A DNA stretch of 64,000 nt from Pomphorhynchus laevis (GCA_012934845.2 WNNJ02003600.1:21721-85720); one strand, 5' to 3'. Shown: positions 10,491-22,801, numbered from the stretch's first letter. Numbers and translations: made by a program. Notes: generated by a model not told the origin, from the sequence alone.

Positions 10491-11465
10491 ATAAGGATTA
10501 AATGTAATCGCCAGGAAGAGCTATGTTATCAGTTCTCGGCCTTATCCATTGAGCCAATATAACAGAGGGCCCGGATACATGCTAATGACGTATTTCATCC
10601 GATGAAATCTGATTATCTAATATCTTCTTCTAGTATATAGTATACTATTTATTATACATCCATAAAAATTTTCCGCAAATGATTTTAAATTTATTTTTAA
10701 TATAATTGTGATTATTTATTAATTTTTTGCTTGATTTTGTTTTTATAGTAACTAGGAAAAATATGTAAATATTAAATTATTTAAATGATTTCGAAGAACG
10801 CTAATATCATTACATATTATGGCAATTATTAAAATTTTATATATTAAATGGTATGCATGAATGCTCTTGCAAATATATGCTTATTGTATATTTAAATATG
10901 TTATCTTTACATTTTGAATTAATAGTAGCTTTAATTGATGTTAATTTAATGTCATATCTAGATATTTACCTTTATTGCTAGTTAAGATTTATTAAGAATA
11001 AAACTAATTCGATAAATTTGTTCGCTTATTGAATAAAATTGTTAGAGTTAAATACACATATATCATTGAATATATCGAAACATATATTTCATATCTTTAT
11101 ATAATTTAGATTTATGCTTTACACAGTTATGAGCAAATTCATATTGTAAAAAAACTTAAAATTAAGTAAGCTACAATTGAACTACCAGTATTAATTCCGA
11201 TTACCCTACGATATTTATTGAAGTATGCTTTAATTACTTCAAGTATTTCACCAAGTATGAAATATTTCTTCAAGTATAAATCCAAAAATCTCTTTCTAAT
11301 TTTTTCTGATTTAAAATTGACTTATTTCCTTCAATAATTTGTTCTAAAATAAATAATTTACAGTTTTTAATATATTGTCCTATTAGTCTCATATTGTGAT
11401 GTATATTATATATGTGTTGCCTAAACCTAGTTTTTAACATTTGATATGTTTTCCTATATATTGCG
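10131..11465 (-). mobile_element. Permuted PLE fragment, internally deleted
   Basis: Minus-strand. The tail (TCAGATAACTGAGTCTAC) starts at about 10131. 10660-11165 matches the RT 3' half of the PLE at 61190-64000 (FLHEH/IPYNIKYN region near 10840-10870). Then only short RT pieces and the 5' linker (11330-11465) remain. The tail region 10500-10600 reads on the minus strand with TGGCTCAATGGATAAGGC, like a tRNA A box. Not coding. Confidence 0.7.
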
Positions 11466-11559
11466 GGGCTGCCTTGCCTTATGCGGTTGCGGGCTGTAAC
11501 AATATCTATAATGATCCACCACCTTCACTCCACGTACTACGCAACCTAGCTATTGATCA

Positions 11560-12299
11560 TTATCTGTTCTTTTTAAACTTTATTAAGCGAAACAGTTTAC
11601 AATTTAAAGTGTAAAAAAGATTTATTTTAAAGTGGCGAATGCGTGCCAGCGCAAACTTACATGACCACAACAAAACAAAAATGTAAATAATGTGTCGAGA
11701 AGGTTTTAACGGAGGAGGTGTTTGAATGTGATAAAGGAGGGAGCGCGGCGGACGTCGAGAGGGAGTTGATTCCAGGCGAGTGGGGCGGCGACGAGGAAGG
11801 ATCGGAGACCGTAGTTGTTGGAGTAATTGGGAACGTGGAGTAAGAGGGTATGACGGGAACGCAGCGATAGCGAGGTGGGGCGAGTGTCGTCTAAGAAAGG
11901 AAGGTTGATGAACGATGGGGAGCCGACAGCGATGAGACGAAAAGTTACGAGAAGAAGGCGGAGTTTGATGCGGATGTAGATGGTGGGCCAGGAGAGTTGG
12001 GCAAGACATGTGAATGTGTGGTCGAAGCGACGAAGACGAAAGAGCACTCGAACGGCGGAGTTGCTTATTCTTTGTAGGGAGTAGTGAAATGGGACGATTT
12101 CTATAAGGAAGAAAGGGGTCGATCGATTGTTTTTTAAGGAGGGGACGAACGATTGTGGATTTTCAGTGTGAAGGGAAGATACGACTGCGGATGGATGAGT
12201 TAAACATGTTGTGAGCAAAGGTGATATCGATGAGCATATAGATTTTAAAATGTGAATATGCAGGGGATCGGCAGGTGAGGTTTTGTTGGGCAAGGACAT
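11560..12299 (-). pseudogene. LINE RT block 1 fused to C-terminal domain
   Basis: Starts SPADPLHIHILKS.CSSISPLL, the RT entry block of L2/CR1 elements, and ends with RSRHTLLLHVPNYSNNYGLR then FLVAAPLAWNQLPLDVR, the conserved C-terminal block of the same clades. The 197-codon frame is open, but motifs A, B and C with the catalytic aspartates are missing between the halves. Confidence 0.7.
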
Positions 12300-12494
12300 G
12301 AGGACAGATGATACTTCTGTAGGTGAGACAGGGAGAAGATGAAAGAGTTTCGGAAGGATGAGGCTAGACTGGGCAGAGTGGGTAGGATGGAGACCGGGAT
12401 GTGAGAGAGCAACGTGGATACTTTAGTCTGGAGAAATGACGAATAATCATTGGCATTGATGTTGCACGGCGAAGAGGAGCGAGCAAGGATTGAG

Positions 12495-13079
12495 TTAAAA
12501 GTATGCCAGAGTCTTAGAGTTGAATGAAGTGATTATTTTATGCTGCCAGAAGGAGTTGCATTTGGTACGTAGTAGGTTGAGATGAGACCGGTGAAGAGCA
12601 AGATAGTTATCACCGAAAGACGGAGTGATCGAGCGAAAATCACGTCTGAGAGAGCGGTGATAGACTCGAAAAGCATGACGGAGTCGACGCTTTGAGAGTA
12701 GGCATTGGTATGTCAAACCATGGGGCACGGTGCAAGCGACGGTGTGGGTGAGACTTGAAGAGCAAGATAATATCGAGAGTGGATGTGAGTTCAGAGTCGA
12801 AAAGAAAGGCGAGATCGTGAGGAGATGAATATGTTATTGTCGGATTGGATATATATTCGATTTGAGTAAGGCATAGCGGAGAAGGGAGAGGCCAAGATTT
12901 CTCCAAGGGCGACGTAGGATTGTAGGTTTATGAGGAGGGGTGTGGTTGTGAGTGAGATCAAGGGCGACGAGAAAGTGATCGGATAGACCAGGATCAGAGA
13001 TGGACAGTGAGGTGTAGGCAGCAAAATGATCGGGGACAGCAATGATGTCGAGTGCCCTACCAAGGATATGTGGAGGCAA
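12495..13079 (-). pseudogene. LINE endonuclease end and connector
   Basis: Read in several frames: LGRALDIIAVPDHF then SDPGLSDHFLVALDL, the last conserved blocks of a CR1/L2-type AP endonuclease (Ser-Asp-His triad end, SDH). Then an HRAPWFD block and SKRRLRHAFRVYHRSLRRDF with the connector signature of L2/CR1 ORF2. Frames shift at least three times. Confidence 0.65.
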
Positions 13080-13289
13080 AAAGGTGGTTTTAAAGTGTAA
13101 ACACCTTGAAATGCAAAATTCTCCCTATTTTAAAATAAATTTATAAGAAATATAAAAATAAAAATTCGTCAAACTTACTTGTAAATTACCAGAAAAATAA
13201 TAGTCGTACTAATAATGCATAGTTTCAGTATTTCTGACAGAAATCATATTACCGAGAAAACAAAGTATACAGGTAAATAAAAACATGGC

Positions 13290-13760
13290 ATTTTTAAATT
13301 TACAATAAACACATTTTTGCATGAGCTTTCATGTATTTCAAACAACGTTAAGTATAATACATTTAATAACGAAATATTAAGAATTAGCATAATTTGTAAT
13401 GAAATTATTTTTCAAAATCATTTAAATAATTTAACAGATACATATTTTTAATAAAAATAATAAAATTAAATAAAAATTGTACAAAATATAAATAATGGAA
13501 GTATTATAAAAATGAATTTTAATTCTACTAAGTAGAAACGTTTTATGGATTGATTTTAAATAATATAGTCTCTCTTAAAATAAGGGATTAAAGTGGGCAA
13601 TTAAATTTTATCATAGGAAATACGTAATTTTATGTATTTGGTTCCTATGCCACATTGGATTAAGGAATAAGATCCGACACCTGATAATATCGCAGTTACT
13701 TCTGATTATCTCTAAACTTAATTCTAATATATCGGATAATATTTATTAATCAAAAAATCT
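13290..13760 (+). mobile_element. Permuted PLE fragment: RT end and tail
   Basis: Plus-strand. 13300-13500 is collinear with the end of the RT reading frame (LHEHSCIPYN / NNEILRI region, decayed). 13640-13740 is the conserved tail (TCCGACACCTGATAATATCGC then CAGTTACTTCTGATTA). Non-coding today. Confidence 0.65.
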
Positions 13761-13781
13761 TACCTATAATATAAGGTAATT

Positions 13782-13882
13782 AAAATTAATATTTTAATCT
13801 TCAGATTTTCAATAATTTAGATTTATATAAGGCTTATATAAATCTCAATAATAGAAAATCTGAAGATTAAAATATTAATTTT
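13782..13882. repeat. Nested perfect hairpin, 29-bp arms
   Basis: 13782-13810 and 13854-13882 are exact reverse complements (29 bp). The loop contains a second perfect palindrome, 13819-13845 (13-bp arms around one base). Total about 101 bp. It could be a very young MITE or a precursor-like hairpin; no flanking duplication is evident. Confidence 0.85.
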
Positions 13883-13943
13883 AAATGTATAATGCTACAA
13901 AAGACGTGAATTCAATTAACTGATTTGATTTATTTATAACAAA

Positions 13944-14016
13944 CAATTTATTCAATATTGTAATCACTTATATTTTTAACCAAGAATAGTCATTGATTAC
14001 ACTATTGAATAAATTG
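13944..14016. repeat. Hairpin, 23-bp arms
   Basis: 13944-13966 and 13994-14016 pair with one mismatch around a 27-base loop. It lies 61 bp beyond the nested hairpin at 13782-13882 and may belong to the same element. Confidence 0.75.
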
Positions 14017-15499
14017 CTGTAAGCCGAAGTAGACTTTATTTAATATCTAGAAACAGATGCAAGTTGTGTTACAAACAAGTTATAAGTTAGTCATAGCATT
14101 ATATTACATTTGATTAAAAACACTCTTCATCCGCTATCATAAAGCGGATTTCTTTACATGCGTTGCCTTACCGCAATTTATTACTTTTGTCCGTCTTCGC
14201 TAAATGTGCAACAGATTACTAAAACCAAATATAAACTTTCAAGTATAAAAATTTTACTTTTGGAGCAGGTTCGATGAAATAGAAAATAAAATACTAATTC
14301 GCTATTTTTGATATTTTACAAGCTTCTGCTAGCATCGGGTTTAGACCACACTTCCCTTGATCACGATTATGATGAATCCCTTAAGGAGAAAACATTTGTT
14401 TAACTTTGTGTTTGTATTCGATTACTCATGTTTTAAATACTATAAATGATTGGGCGCTCACTTAATGCAAATAGATGTTGTTCGTTCCCAATTTTAATCT
14501 TAGACTTTATTTAATGTTTTTTAATCTTAAACTTTATAAAGGGCATATATTTAAAATCCGCCAATTTTTTCATTCCCTTTTTGAACGAGCAAGGTTTAAG
14601 CGCTTAATAACATTTAGATCATTTGGAAGGACTAAAAAGTTCAATAATTACGACTTTGAAACAAAACGGATATGAATTAGTCGAAATTCCATTGAATACT
14701 AGTTATCTAAGGTAATTGCTATGTATGATTAAAGAGTAGAACTTTTCGTCTTTAAAGTTTATTTTATTATAAATTTACAAATTTGTTGTTTAAAGATGTA
14801 ATAACAATAATTTATAATATTTATATTTTGTAAGTTATGAAATCGTTAAACTTGCGTTTATTATTTTAAGTTTATTATATTAAAAATGCGTTTGAACAAA
14901 AATTGGCTTTACTCGTAACCTGAAAAACTTAAAAGTAGACAATACGTCGAATAATTAATCATTAGAGGCAACAACGAAGACAATGGAAATTTGTTTTCTG
15001 CTGATCATATTATACACAACACTACTAGATAGAGAATGATATCCGGGGCTATCATTTTCTTTTGAAAAAAATATTAAAAATATATATAAATAATAATATA
15101 TTATTATATTATTAATATATTATTATGTTAATATATTTAAATATTAACATTATATATGTTAATATTAAAATAATAATTCTATTATAGAAATATTTTATTA
15201 GTGAGGAATAAATTAAAAGTTTATTAATGTAAATATTTCGTATGAAGACATGTGTGAAGAACTGGTCTTAATTTTTTGTACCGTTGTTGCTCTCCACTTC
15301 CCGCCTGACATAAATGACTTTAGTTTGATCCGTTTCCGACTCAACACTCATCATTCAGCTCATTAGTTTCGGTTTTTAATTCTCTTTCGACTTGTAAGCA
15401 TTTCCGCGCATTAGTCACATTAAATAAATTCTATAATTATATTATTATTCTAATAATTATCAGAACCAGAATATAAATAAAATATGTGCTTGCTTTTTT
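14017..15499. other. No gene seen; AT-rich palindromic patch
   Basis: No supported reading frame. 15062-15180 is almost pure A/T with overlapping TAATATATTA-type palindromes; slippage or cruciform-prone sequence. Confidence 0.4.
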
Positions 15500-15850
15500 A
15501 AAATCTGGACTACAGGAAACACAAGTAGAGTTTAGTCTTTTATTAGAAACGTATCAATTATACGGCCTTCTTCAGTACTTTGTACAACCAGCATCATTTG
15601 AATATATGACATTAAAACGATTAAATTAAAAAATTTAATTTAATTACAACGAAGTAAAAGTATATACAAGTAGAAGGCGATACTTGAAGAGCATATGCAT
15701 TTTAATTTTTACTTCAATTTGGATTCCCCCATGGTAGTTTTATTTCAACTTTTTTACATATTCTGTATTTGTGAAATACATCTGCACAATATACTGGCAA
15801 AAGCCGTGTGACTGAAAAGTTAACAATAAAAGACTAAACTTCCTTTATGT
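15500..15850 (-). repeat. PLE-tail-like segment with inverted ends
   Basis: On the minus strand it reads ACTGAAGAAGGCCGTATAA then GTTTC and AATAAAAGACTAAACT, the style of 3' tails of canonical PLEs. The 16-mer at 15528-15543 is repeated inverted at 15825-15840. Family assignment tentative. Confidence 0.4.
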
Positions 15851-16354
15851 TTTTTGTATTTTGATCTTTTTCAAAAGTAAATATGGGCGTCCATATATGG
15901 ATTTTGGACAACGATTCTCGTCTAATCAAGCCGTATGCTTATATGCTTCAACACTTGTAGGATATCTCATTGGACCAGCGTAAACAGTAATTAAAATCAT
16001 TTTAGAGTAAACAATGAATTTTGTTTATTAAATTATGCTAATTATTTAAATAAGAAGCTCATTATTTGATGTCTTAATTATCCTGATGTATAATTGTTTT
16101 AATGGATTAAAAAATGTACGGCAAAAATAATAATAATTTAAAATTTAATTGATATCCTCAAAATATAAAATATGTCTTTCGCGTAATTGTTAAGAATAAA
16201 TTTGTACTTGCTAAATTCGATAAAACTAAATAGGAGTGCCGCAAACAAAGTATGTGTGTTGATTATAATGTTGTATTATTTTATCGTTTTCAAGTTACTT
16301 TGATCGGATCGATACAAATAAAGAAGGCTTGAATTTTATTATACTTATGCTCGT

Positions 16355-16370
16355 GTGCTCAGATCCCACT
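16355..16370 (+). repeat. 16-bp match to LINE 3' terminus
   Basis: GTGCTCAGATCCCACT is the exact complement of 795-810, the 3' end of LINE copy A. No LINE body lies beside it. Could be a minimal insertion scar or chance. Confidence 0.3.
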
Positions 16371-16521
16371 AATATGCTGTGTGCCTGGTGACTGCTGCTG
16401 AAGATAAAGTATTGAACTTTACTGTTCTGTAGGTTTTTTGTTTTCTTTTCATCCTGATAGTTATTTTTTATAAGACATTCTTTATTATTATACTCAATTT
16501 ATCTGTTCATTGTTTTTGTAG

Positions 16522-16596
16522 AGATAAGTTCAAAATGCAACGAAAACGCAGTGATCATGCCGACAAATACGAATTCCGCTATTTTGAAAGTGATAT
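16522..16596 (+). CDS. Probable first coding exon of an unidentified gene
   Basis: A good acceptor (TTGTTTTTGTAG) at 16521, an ATG at 16535, 20 codons beginning MQRKRSDHADKYEFRYFES, then a consensus donor AT|GTAAGTA at 16596/16597. The peptide is basic at the start and then mixed. Reading on without splicing would meet TAA after one more codon. No upstream donor or downstream exon was found with confidence; the following DNA is PLE tail. Called from splice signals only, family unknown. Confidence 0.45.
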
Positions 16597-17144
16597 GTAA
16601 GTAATATCTACGTGTGTTGATTGATAATATCATCATTGAACATGCATTTTCAACAAATTTTCGAAATCAATTAATTTAGGGAATGATAAAAATTTAAAAT
16701 TATTGAACATTTAGGGAAATTCGTTTTAAATTTTTGATGAAACTTGACGTTACTTCAATCTTACTTATAAATAGGAGTCAAGCAACGTACAGTGTGACAA
16801 CAAATTTATATTGTAACAATGACTGCACAATTATATTTTAACTTAAAATTGAAAATTATCGAAAGCACTATCATGGCGTACAAACTATTCGGTATATGAT
16901 TATTTCTCAATATTATGCCAAAATTATGACAGCGTATATTTTATTACTAAAAATTAACTTATTTATATTTTTTGTAACTTATTTAATCATATATCGTATA
17001 TTTGTGGTAATAAACAATAATAACCCTGTTGTTCATTATTAAACTTAACTAAATTTAGCAATAAATGAATCAAATAATATCGGTGTATATGTGTAACAGA
17101 TTTTGTGCGGCATTTCCACAGCTAGCTGTAAGTAACAAGCAACC
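16597..17144. other. No gene seen
   Basis: AT-rich; would be the intron following the small exon at 16522-16596 if that exon is real. Confidence 0.4.
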
Positions 17145-17520
17145 CACATCTGCTAACTGAATTCACGTATTTATAGTTTAAATTAAAAATAAAGATAAAT
17201 AATTATAAATAATAAGTATTGAATAAGATTTTGTATAATTTATATTTATTTAAAGTTAAAATTTAAAATAAAAATCAATTTTTATTAATTGACTAATAAA
17301 TAACAGACAATGTATCACAATAACGATTATAGGTCATGAGGAGAAATTTCTATGCTATCAGGTTTCGTCGCATATTCCTCGACCCAACATTGCATCTTAT
17401 TCTAATGCAAAGCATATTGTTTACTATCGATCTATAAAAATTCTCCGTTTAAAAGTTTAAATTTATTTTTTCACAATATTTTGTTGATTTATTATTACCA
17501 GCGAAATAAACTTTTGTTGA
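17145..17520 (-). mobile_element. Permuted PLE tail fragment
   Basis: Minus-strand 3' end only. GCTAACTGAATTCACGTATTT near 17153, the AGTCAATTTTTA-like AT block, then the conserved tail (CTATGCTATCAGGTTTCG, 17352-17369) and the first bases beyond the RT stop. Confidence 0.65.
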
Positions 17521-18081
17521 TAATTGAACGGTATTATAGATTATTATTTCTCCGAATTATCAGTTCTGTTTCACTGTGGCCATTCTGCCGATTATTTGTT
17601 ATGTAAAAAAATATCTTAACTTAAAAGCAAAATATAAAATTACTTAATTTGTACAGTTTTTCTAATAATTTTGCGTAAGATTGGCAGTATATTTTAATCT
17701 GTAATACCGAAAAGATTAAGTTTTCCAGCTTTAACTTACAATTATTGAAAATGACTGAACTTTATATTAATACTTAGCTCGACACCTTTAATTTCAAGAC
17801 GAAGACAGCTACGTAAACAACAAATTAAATTACAATTAATGCGGAAAATGTCAAACAGGTTGAATCATCAATATGATAAGTTTATTCTTTATCCTTATAT
17901 TTTAATAAAGAAGCCAGAATAACTACTATGTCATTAATTACGACTCTTGGCAAAACAAATCTTTGACAAGCGAAAGCAAAGCTATGGATAAAAGAAGGTC
18001 ATTTTCTATGCTGATCGCCGTAACAATTTCAACAGTACCCGTGTTCGCTTAATTGTTAAGTTGGTATACACGGAATCGTAG
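17521..18081. other. No gene seen
   Basis: AT-rich spacer without recognised features, up to the left edge of the second composite repeat. Confidence 0.4.
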
Positions 18082-19262
18082 TTTCCAATCTAAAATTACC
18101 GATATTTCATAAATTGTCTACTATTTTGTTGTAATTTACATGATGGTGCACTTTCATAATGTACATACTTGTTTATGTAAATAATTTTCTTTATTATTGC
18201 TCGCTTATTTAGTTCAAATTAACTATATGTTCTGTAAAAAGAGCTATCATAAAATGATTGCTAAAATTTAAATTAAAAAATTTAAATTTAAATTAAGGAT
18301 TTATAATTTTTAATTATTAACCATATTTTATAATTATTAATTTTACTTGATAATTAAAATAAATTATTCAATTTATGATTAGTTAGGCAGCCAAGAAAGA
18401 ATCGACAAAATAGTAACTAGTACCGTTTCGTCATTGTTTTGACTAATCAGTGCCGGGTACCTCCAACGAATGGATGCAGAGGAAGACCGGTAGTCGGCAC
18501 GAGTACTGCAAGCACATCCGTCTATCCTCCTCTGCATCAAGCAGCGGAAGGTACCCGGCACCGATGAGTCAAAACAATAATTAAACGATACTTATTACTG
18601 TTTTGTCGATTCTTTAGTGGCTGCCTAACTGATCATAAACAACATTCCACGGAATCCTCTCTCATTTTCTAAAATTATTTAAATAATTTTAAACAAACCG
18701 CAGTATTTCTTATGATAGTAAATTTTGAAAATAGTAAATTTATTATCTTAAAGTAAATTTTCAAACACAATAACTTTCGTCCTCTGTATTCATAAAGATG
18801 ACAAATGAAATTGGATAAAGATTAAATACACATTTGAATACAATTAATCTATATCCAAGTTTAACATATTTCATATTAAAATTTTTGTAGATCTAATAAT
18901 TAGATCAGATAACTGAGTCTACTTATATTAAATTGCTTATAAATAAAACATAATGATAAATAAAAATAAAATAATAAATAATTAAATAATTATGAATAAT
19001 AAATAATTTTTATATGAGATTTTATATAATTTATATAAAGTCAAAATTCATTATTAAAATTTAAAACAAAAGTCAATTTTTATAAATTGAATAATAACTA
19101 AAAGACGATATATCAAAATAAGAATTAGTGGCCATCTAATCCATATTAATAACATTAGTTATTAATTTAAGTTAAAATTGTGATCGAGTTAAAATTTAAA
19201 ATTGAAATTTAAAATAAAAGTCAATTTTTATAAATTGAATAATAACTAAAAGACGATATATT
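18082..19262. repeat. 1.18-kb composite repeat, copy 2
   Basis: Second copy of 9307-10490. The left edge is sharp (TTTCCAATCTAAAATTACCG in both copies; different flanks). On the right it runs into the ~135-bp repeats instead of a full PLE tail. Confidence 0.8.
18374..18637. mobile_element. Palindromic MITE, copy 2
   Basis: Same element as 9599-9862, at the same place within the composite repeat, with a few base differences. Confidence 0.7.
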
Positions 19263-19640
19263 AAAGTAGGGATTAGAGGTCATCTAATCTTTATTAATAA
19301 TATCAGTTATCAAGAAAAATTGTTATCGAGTTAAAATTTAAAATTTAAATTTAAAATAAAGTAAATTTGTGTAAATTGAATAATAAATAAAAGATGATTT
19401 ATCAAAATAAGGATTAGTGACCATTTAATAATATTAGTTATTAATTTAAGTTAAAATTGTTATTGAGTTAAAATTTAAAATTTAAATTTAAAATAAAAGT
19501 CAATTTTTATAAATTGAATAATAAATAAAAGACGATATATCAAAATAAGGATTAGTAACCATCGAATCCTTATTAATAACTTTAGTTATTAATAATGTTG
19601 TTAATAACATTATGGTTATTAATAACATTGTTATTAGTAA
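19045..19640. repeat. ~135-bp tandem repeats from PLE tail
   Basis: Four degenerate units, each with AAGTCAATTTTTATAAATTG, GACGATATATCAAAATAAGG and TAATAACATTAGTTATTAA. The unit is the AT-rich block of the permuted-PLE tail, amplified. The spread of differences suggests it is not recent. Confidence 0.6.
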
Positions 19641-20289
19641 TCCTTACAAATAACAGAACTATGGGCTTATATAATAAATCGTTTATTTGTCGAATTATTT
19701 ATAGAAACTATTTTAAATGTAAACTGTAAAATAAATAATGGCAACAGTAATTATTAATTATATGTATAGTGCAGCGGCTTCCGACTGGAGACAATTTGGT
19801 CCTAAGACAGCCCAAAAAGTTTTACGGGCTCAAAGAAATATGTTAACTTTTATACAGTCAATATAATAAAATAAATTTTCATGTTTCATAAACATCAAAC
19901 ATTTAAAAAAAGACATTTTGAACATTTTAAATTATCTTTACGTCATATATTAATTTACTGAACGCTCATAGCACCTCTACAACGTGACCATAAACCATAT
20001 CAAATTTGTAACATCAAATAAGATCACTTAACTGATGCTATCTATATATTTTGTACTATAAATATAAAATGAATAAAATATGTATATAAATTTTGATAGT
20101 ACAATGAATTCATAATTTCCTTCCATTTTCGATTAGATAGTTTAAATGAACGAAAAAAATATTTCCCTTTCTTACAAAGTCTAAAAAATATCTTAATTTA
20201 AAATTTTTTTATAGCAAAATATTTTTATGAGTTGATCAATAAATAATAATTTTGAATAATTGGAGGTCATCAAGAGTAACTGTTGTATC
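19641..20289. other. No gene seen
   Basis: AT-rich. A less AT-rich island at about 19770-19830 (GCAGCGGCTTCCGACTGGAG) has no extended reading frame and no recognised identity. Confidence 0.4.
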
Positions 20290-21640
20290 AATTCTGCTAA
20301 CTAAGTCTACGTATTTACAATAATTATAAAATAAATAAAAATAAGTAAATAAAAATAATAATGCTAAATCAATAAATGCAAATTTAATAATTAGATAATA
20401 AATAATTATAAATAATTGTTATAAGATTTTATATAACTTATATCAAGTAAAAATAAAAAATTGAAATTTGAAATAAAAGTCAATTTTCGCGAATTGACTA
20501 ATAAATATCAAAAGTTGTATCAGAATAAGGATTAGAGGAATAATCATGATTATTAAAGAATAATTTCTTAATAAATAATTCCTTAATAATATATAAATCC
20601 TTAATAATCATTAGTATTAAACATTGAACATTTGAACAAGTAAATCGGATTATTATTTTATTGTAAATAAAATAAATTATTAGCACGATTAACTGATAGA
20701 AAAATTAGATGCTATATTCTCGCATAATATCAAATATTAGATAATATCTTATTTTTAAATTTGGAATTTTGGAGAAGGACCAATAAAGCACTAATTTATT
20801 ATTATTTTTCATCATCACAAACAAAGTTTTAATGTTTTTAAAATTTGTATATTTTATATTTAACTGTTCACAATTGACACCATCTCATTGTTAAATAGAG
20901 TTGGTGACGTAAATGTTGAATTCGACGACTTGCAAATACATGAACAATTTAATTTTTGAGCTTTGTAATCTAAAAATATTCGATCTTTACCATTATTTTA
21001 ATAAAACAAGGGTGTTATTATTATCAAATTTGTGATCAAAAGTTATATTGCGATAAACAATAGCCCAACTCTGACCTTTATCAGAATTAAGATTAGGGGT
21101 CATTTGGAGGAACTGCTTTGTTACCAGGTTTTTGTCCCTAATCCTGGACTCAACATAGCAGCAGAGCCTAATACTTGCTAATGATATATTTGCTCTCTGA
21201 TGAAATTCGATTAGACAGTTAAATAACTTATTCTAACACAGAATATATTATTTGAAATATATCCATAAAATGTTTATACTAAAGATTTTAAATCAATTTT
21301 TATAATACTTATAACTTGTACAATTTTTATTTAATTTTATTATTTCTATAGTACCTTTAAAATTTGTATCTATAAAATTATATATTTGATGATTTTGAAG
21401 AAATCCAATTGCATTACATATTATGACATTTCGTAAAATTTTATTATTAAATGTATTATATTTTATATTATATGGTATGCATGAATACTAATGCAAAAAT
21501 ATGTTTCTTGTAAATTTAAATATGTCATCTTTATGATATAAATTAATAGTAGTTTCAATTGATGTTAATTTAATGTTCATATCTATAGATATATACCTTA
21601 TTTATCATCAATATTAGTTTTATTGATATTAGTTTTATCT
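20290..21640 (-). mobile_element. Permuted PLE: tail and RT end, in two pieces
   Basis: Minus-strand. 20290-20560 is the AT-rich outer tail. 21080-21240 is the inner structured tail (GGAACTGCTTTGTTACCAGG). 21250-21640 is collinear with the end of the RT frame. 20561-21079 between them is not recognised. It stops where the canonical PLE at 21641 begins. Confidence 0.65.
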
Positions 21641-21698
21641 GTCCCGTGCTCCGGGAGTTTAATCGAAAAACTTCTCAATTAGAAAGTTTCTAAAGAAA

Positions 21699-22727
21699 AT
21701 GGCATGTCTGACTTTGAAAATAATAGATTCTTCAAATTTCTGTAGTGTCATACAGAAACAATTATCGTGTATCAACCCAGTGATGGGCAAAATGTGTCTT
21801 CTCCGAAAAACTCACAAATATATATTTCCAATTCCAGGACGGTCTATTGTTAATAATATTAACACACCGTCAGATCGGTTGTCAAGATATTTGCACAAAG
21901 TACTTACACCACTTTTTAGGCATGATCCATCATATCTTCCTAATACAGATACATTTCTTCGTAAACTTGAAGAGGTAAAAACGGAAGTTAAACCAGAAAC
22001 ATTTATGGTATCCATGGGTATAAAATCCATTTATACTACGATTCCAACAAACGATGGCTTATTAGCAGTAGAAGAATTTATGACAGCAGAAGGTTGGGAT
22101 TACAGTGCAAAATCCAAGATTAAAGAAATGTTAAGTACAGTGCTTCATAACAATATTTTCAAGTTCGAAGAAGTATTTCTTCAAATATCAGGTACAGCCA
22201 TGGGAACATCCCTTACACCGGTTTATGTTATCCTTTACGTAGGGGATCTAGAAAAGAAATTTATTCAATCCCAAGTGTTAAAACCTCGCATATGGGTAAG
22301 ATATATCGATGATATATTCTTTTTATGGGACCACGGTATTGAAACATTCAAAAGCTTTGTAACACGCCTTAATAATTGCAGTACACTAAAATTCACAGTT
22401 GAGTCTTCCGATGTAAGTCAATCAATTAATTTCCTTGATGTACATATATACAAAGATAATAACGGTATCCTACAAACGCGTCCATTTATTAAAGATACAT
22501 GGAAGCTGGTATACCTACACGCCACTAGCTGTCATCCTTCATATATGAAAAGTAACATGATTCGCAAAATATATTCAACTGATGAAGCCTTCTTTTCATC
22601 TTTAGATAAGCTTACCGAGTATTTTATGATACGAGGATACAAGAGAAGACAGATCATAACTATCTTCAACAGTTGCCGTAACAAACTACGGAAAAATCTA
22701 TTACATTTAAAAAAGGGAACAATATAG
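21699..22727 (+). pseudogene. PLE reverse transcriptase (motif A Asp lost)
   Basis: 342 codons, open throughout. It starts inside the RT fingers: LRKTHK, PIPGRSIVNNINTPSDRLS (PLE block), motif A region VSMGIKSIYTTIP, motif B GTAMGTSLTP, motif C WVRYIDDIFFLW, then FLDVHIYKDNNGILQTRPF and a C-terminal RGYKRRQI block. Active PLEs have Asp in the motif A slot (VSxDVxSLYT), and here it is Gly. It acts, when whole, by target-primed reverse transcription. Truncated at the N-terminus; likely inactive despite the long open frame. Confidence 0.75.
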
Positions 22728-22801
22728 AATCTGAAAACAGGATATGTGTATATGAGTGGCTTCCAGCTTTCTAAAATCTCAAAAAGGCCATCCGAAATAC
22801 G

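Larger units (their letters stand above)
11466..13085 (-). mobile_element. L2/CR1-like LINE, RT core deleted
   Basis: Minus-strand. Its 5' part (13079-12495) is the end of an AP-type endonuclease and the connector to the RT; its 3' part (12299-11560) is the first RT block joined directly to the C-terminal domain, so the RT palm is gone. GC content is well above the surroundings. It abuts PLE pieces on both sides (to 11465 and from about 13290). Confidence 0.75.

Noticed and set aside
10500-10600. tRNA-Arg gene
   Set aside because: The A-box-like string is good, but acceptor, anticodon and T arms do not form; it is part of a PLE tail.
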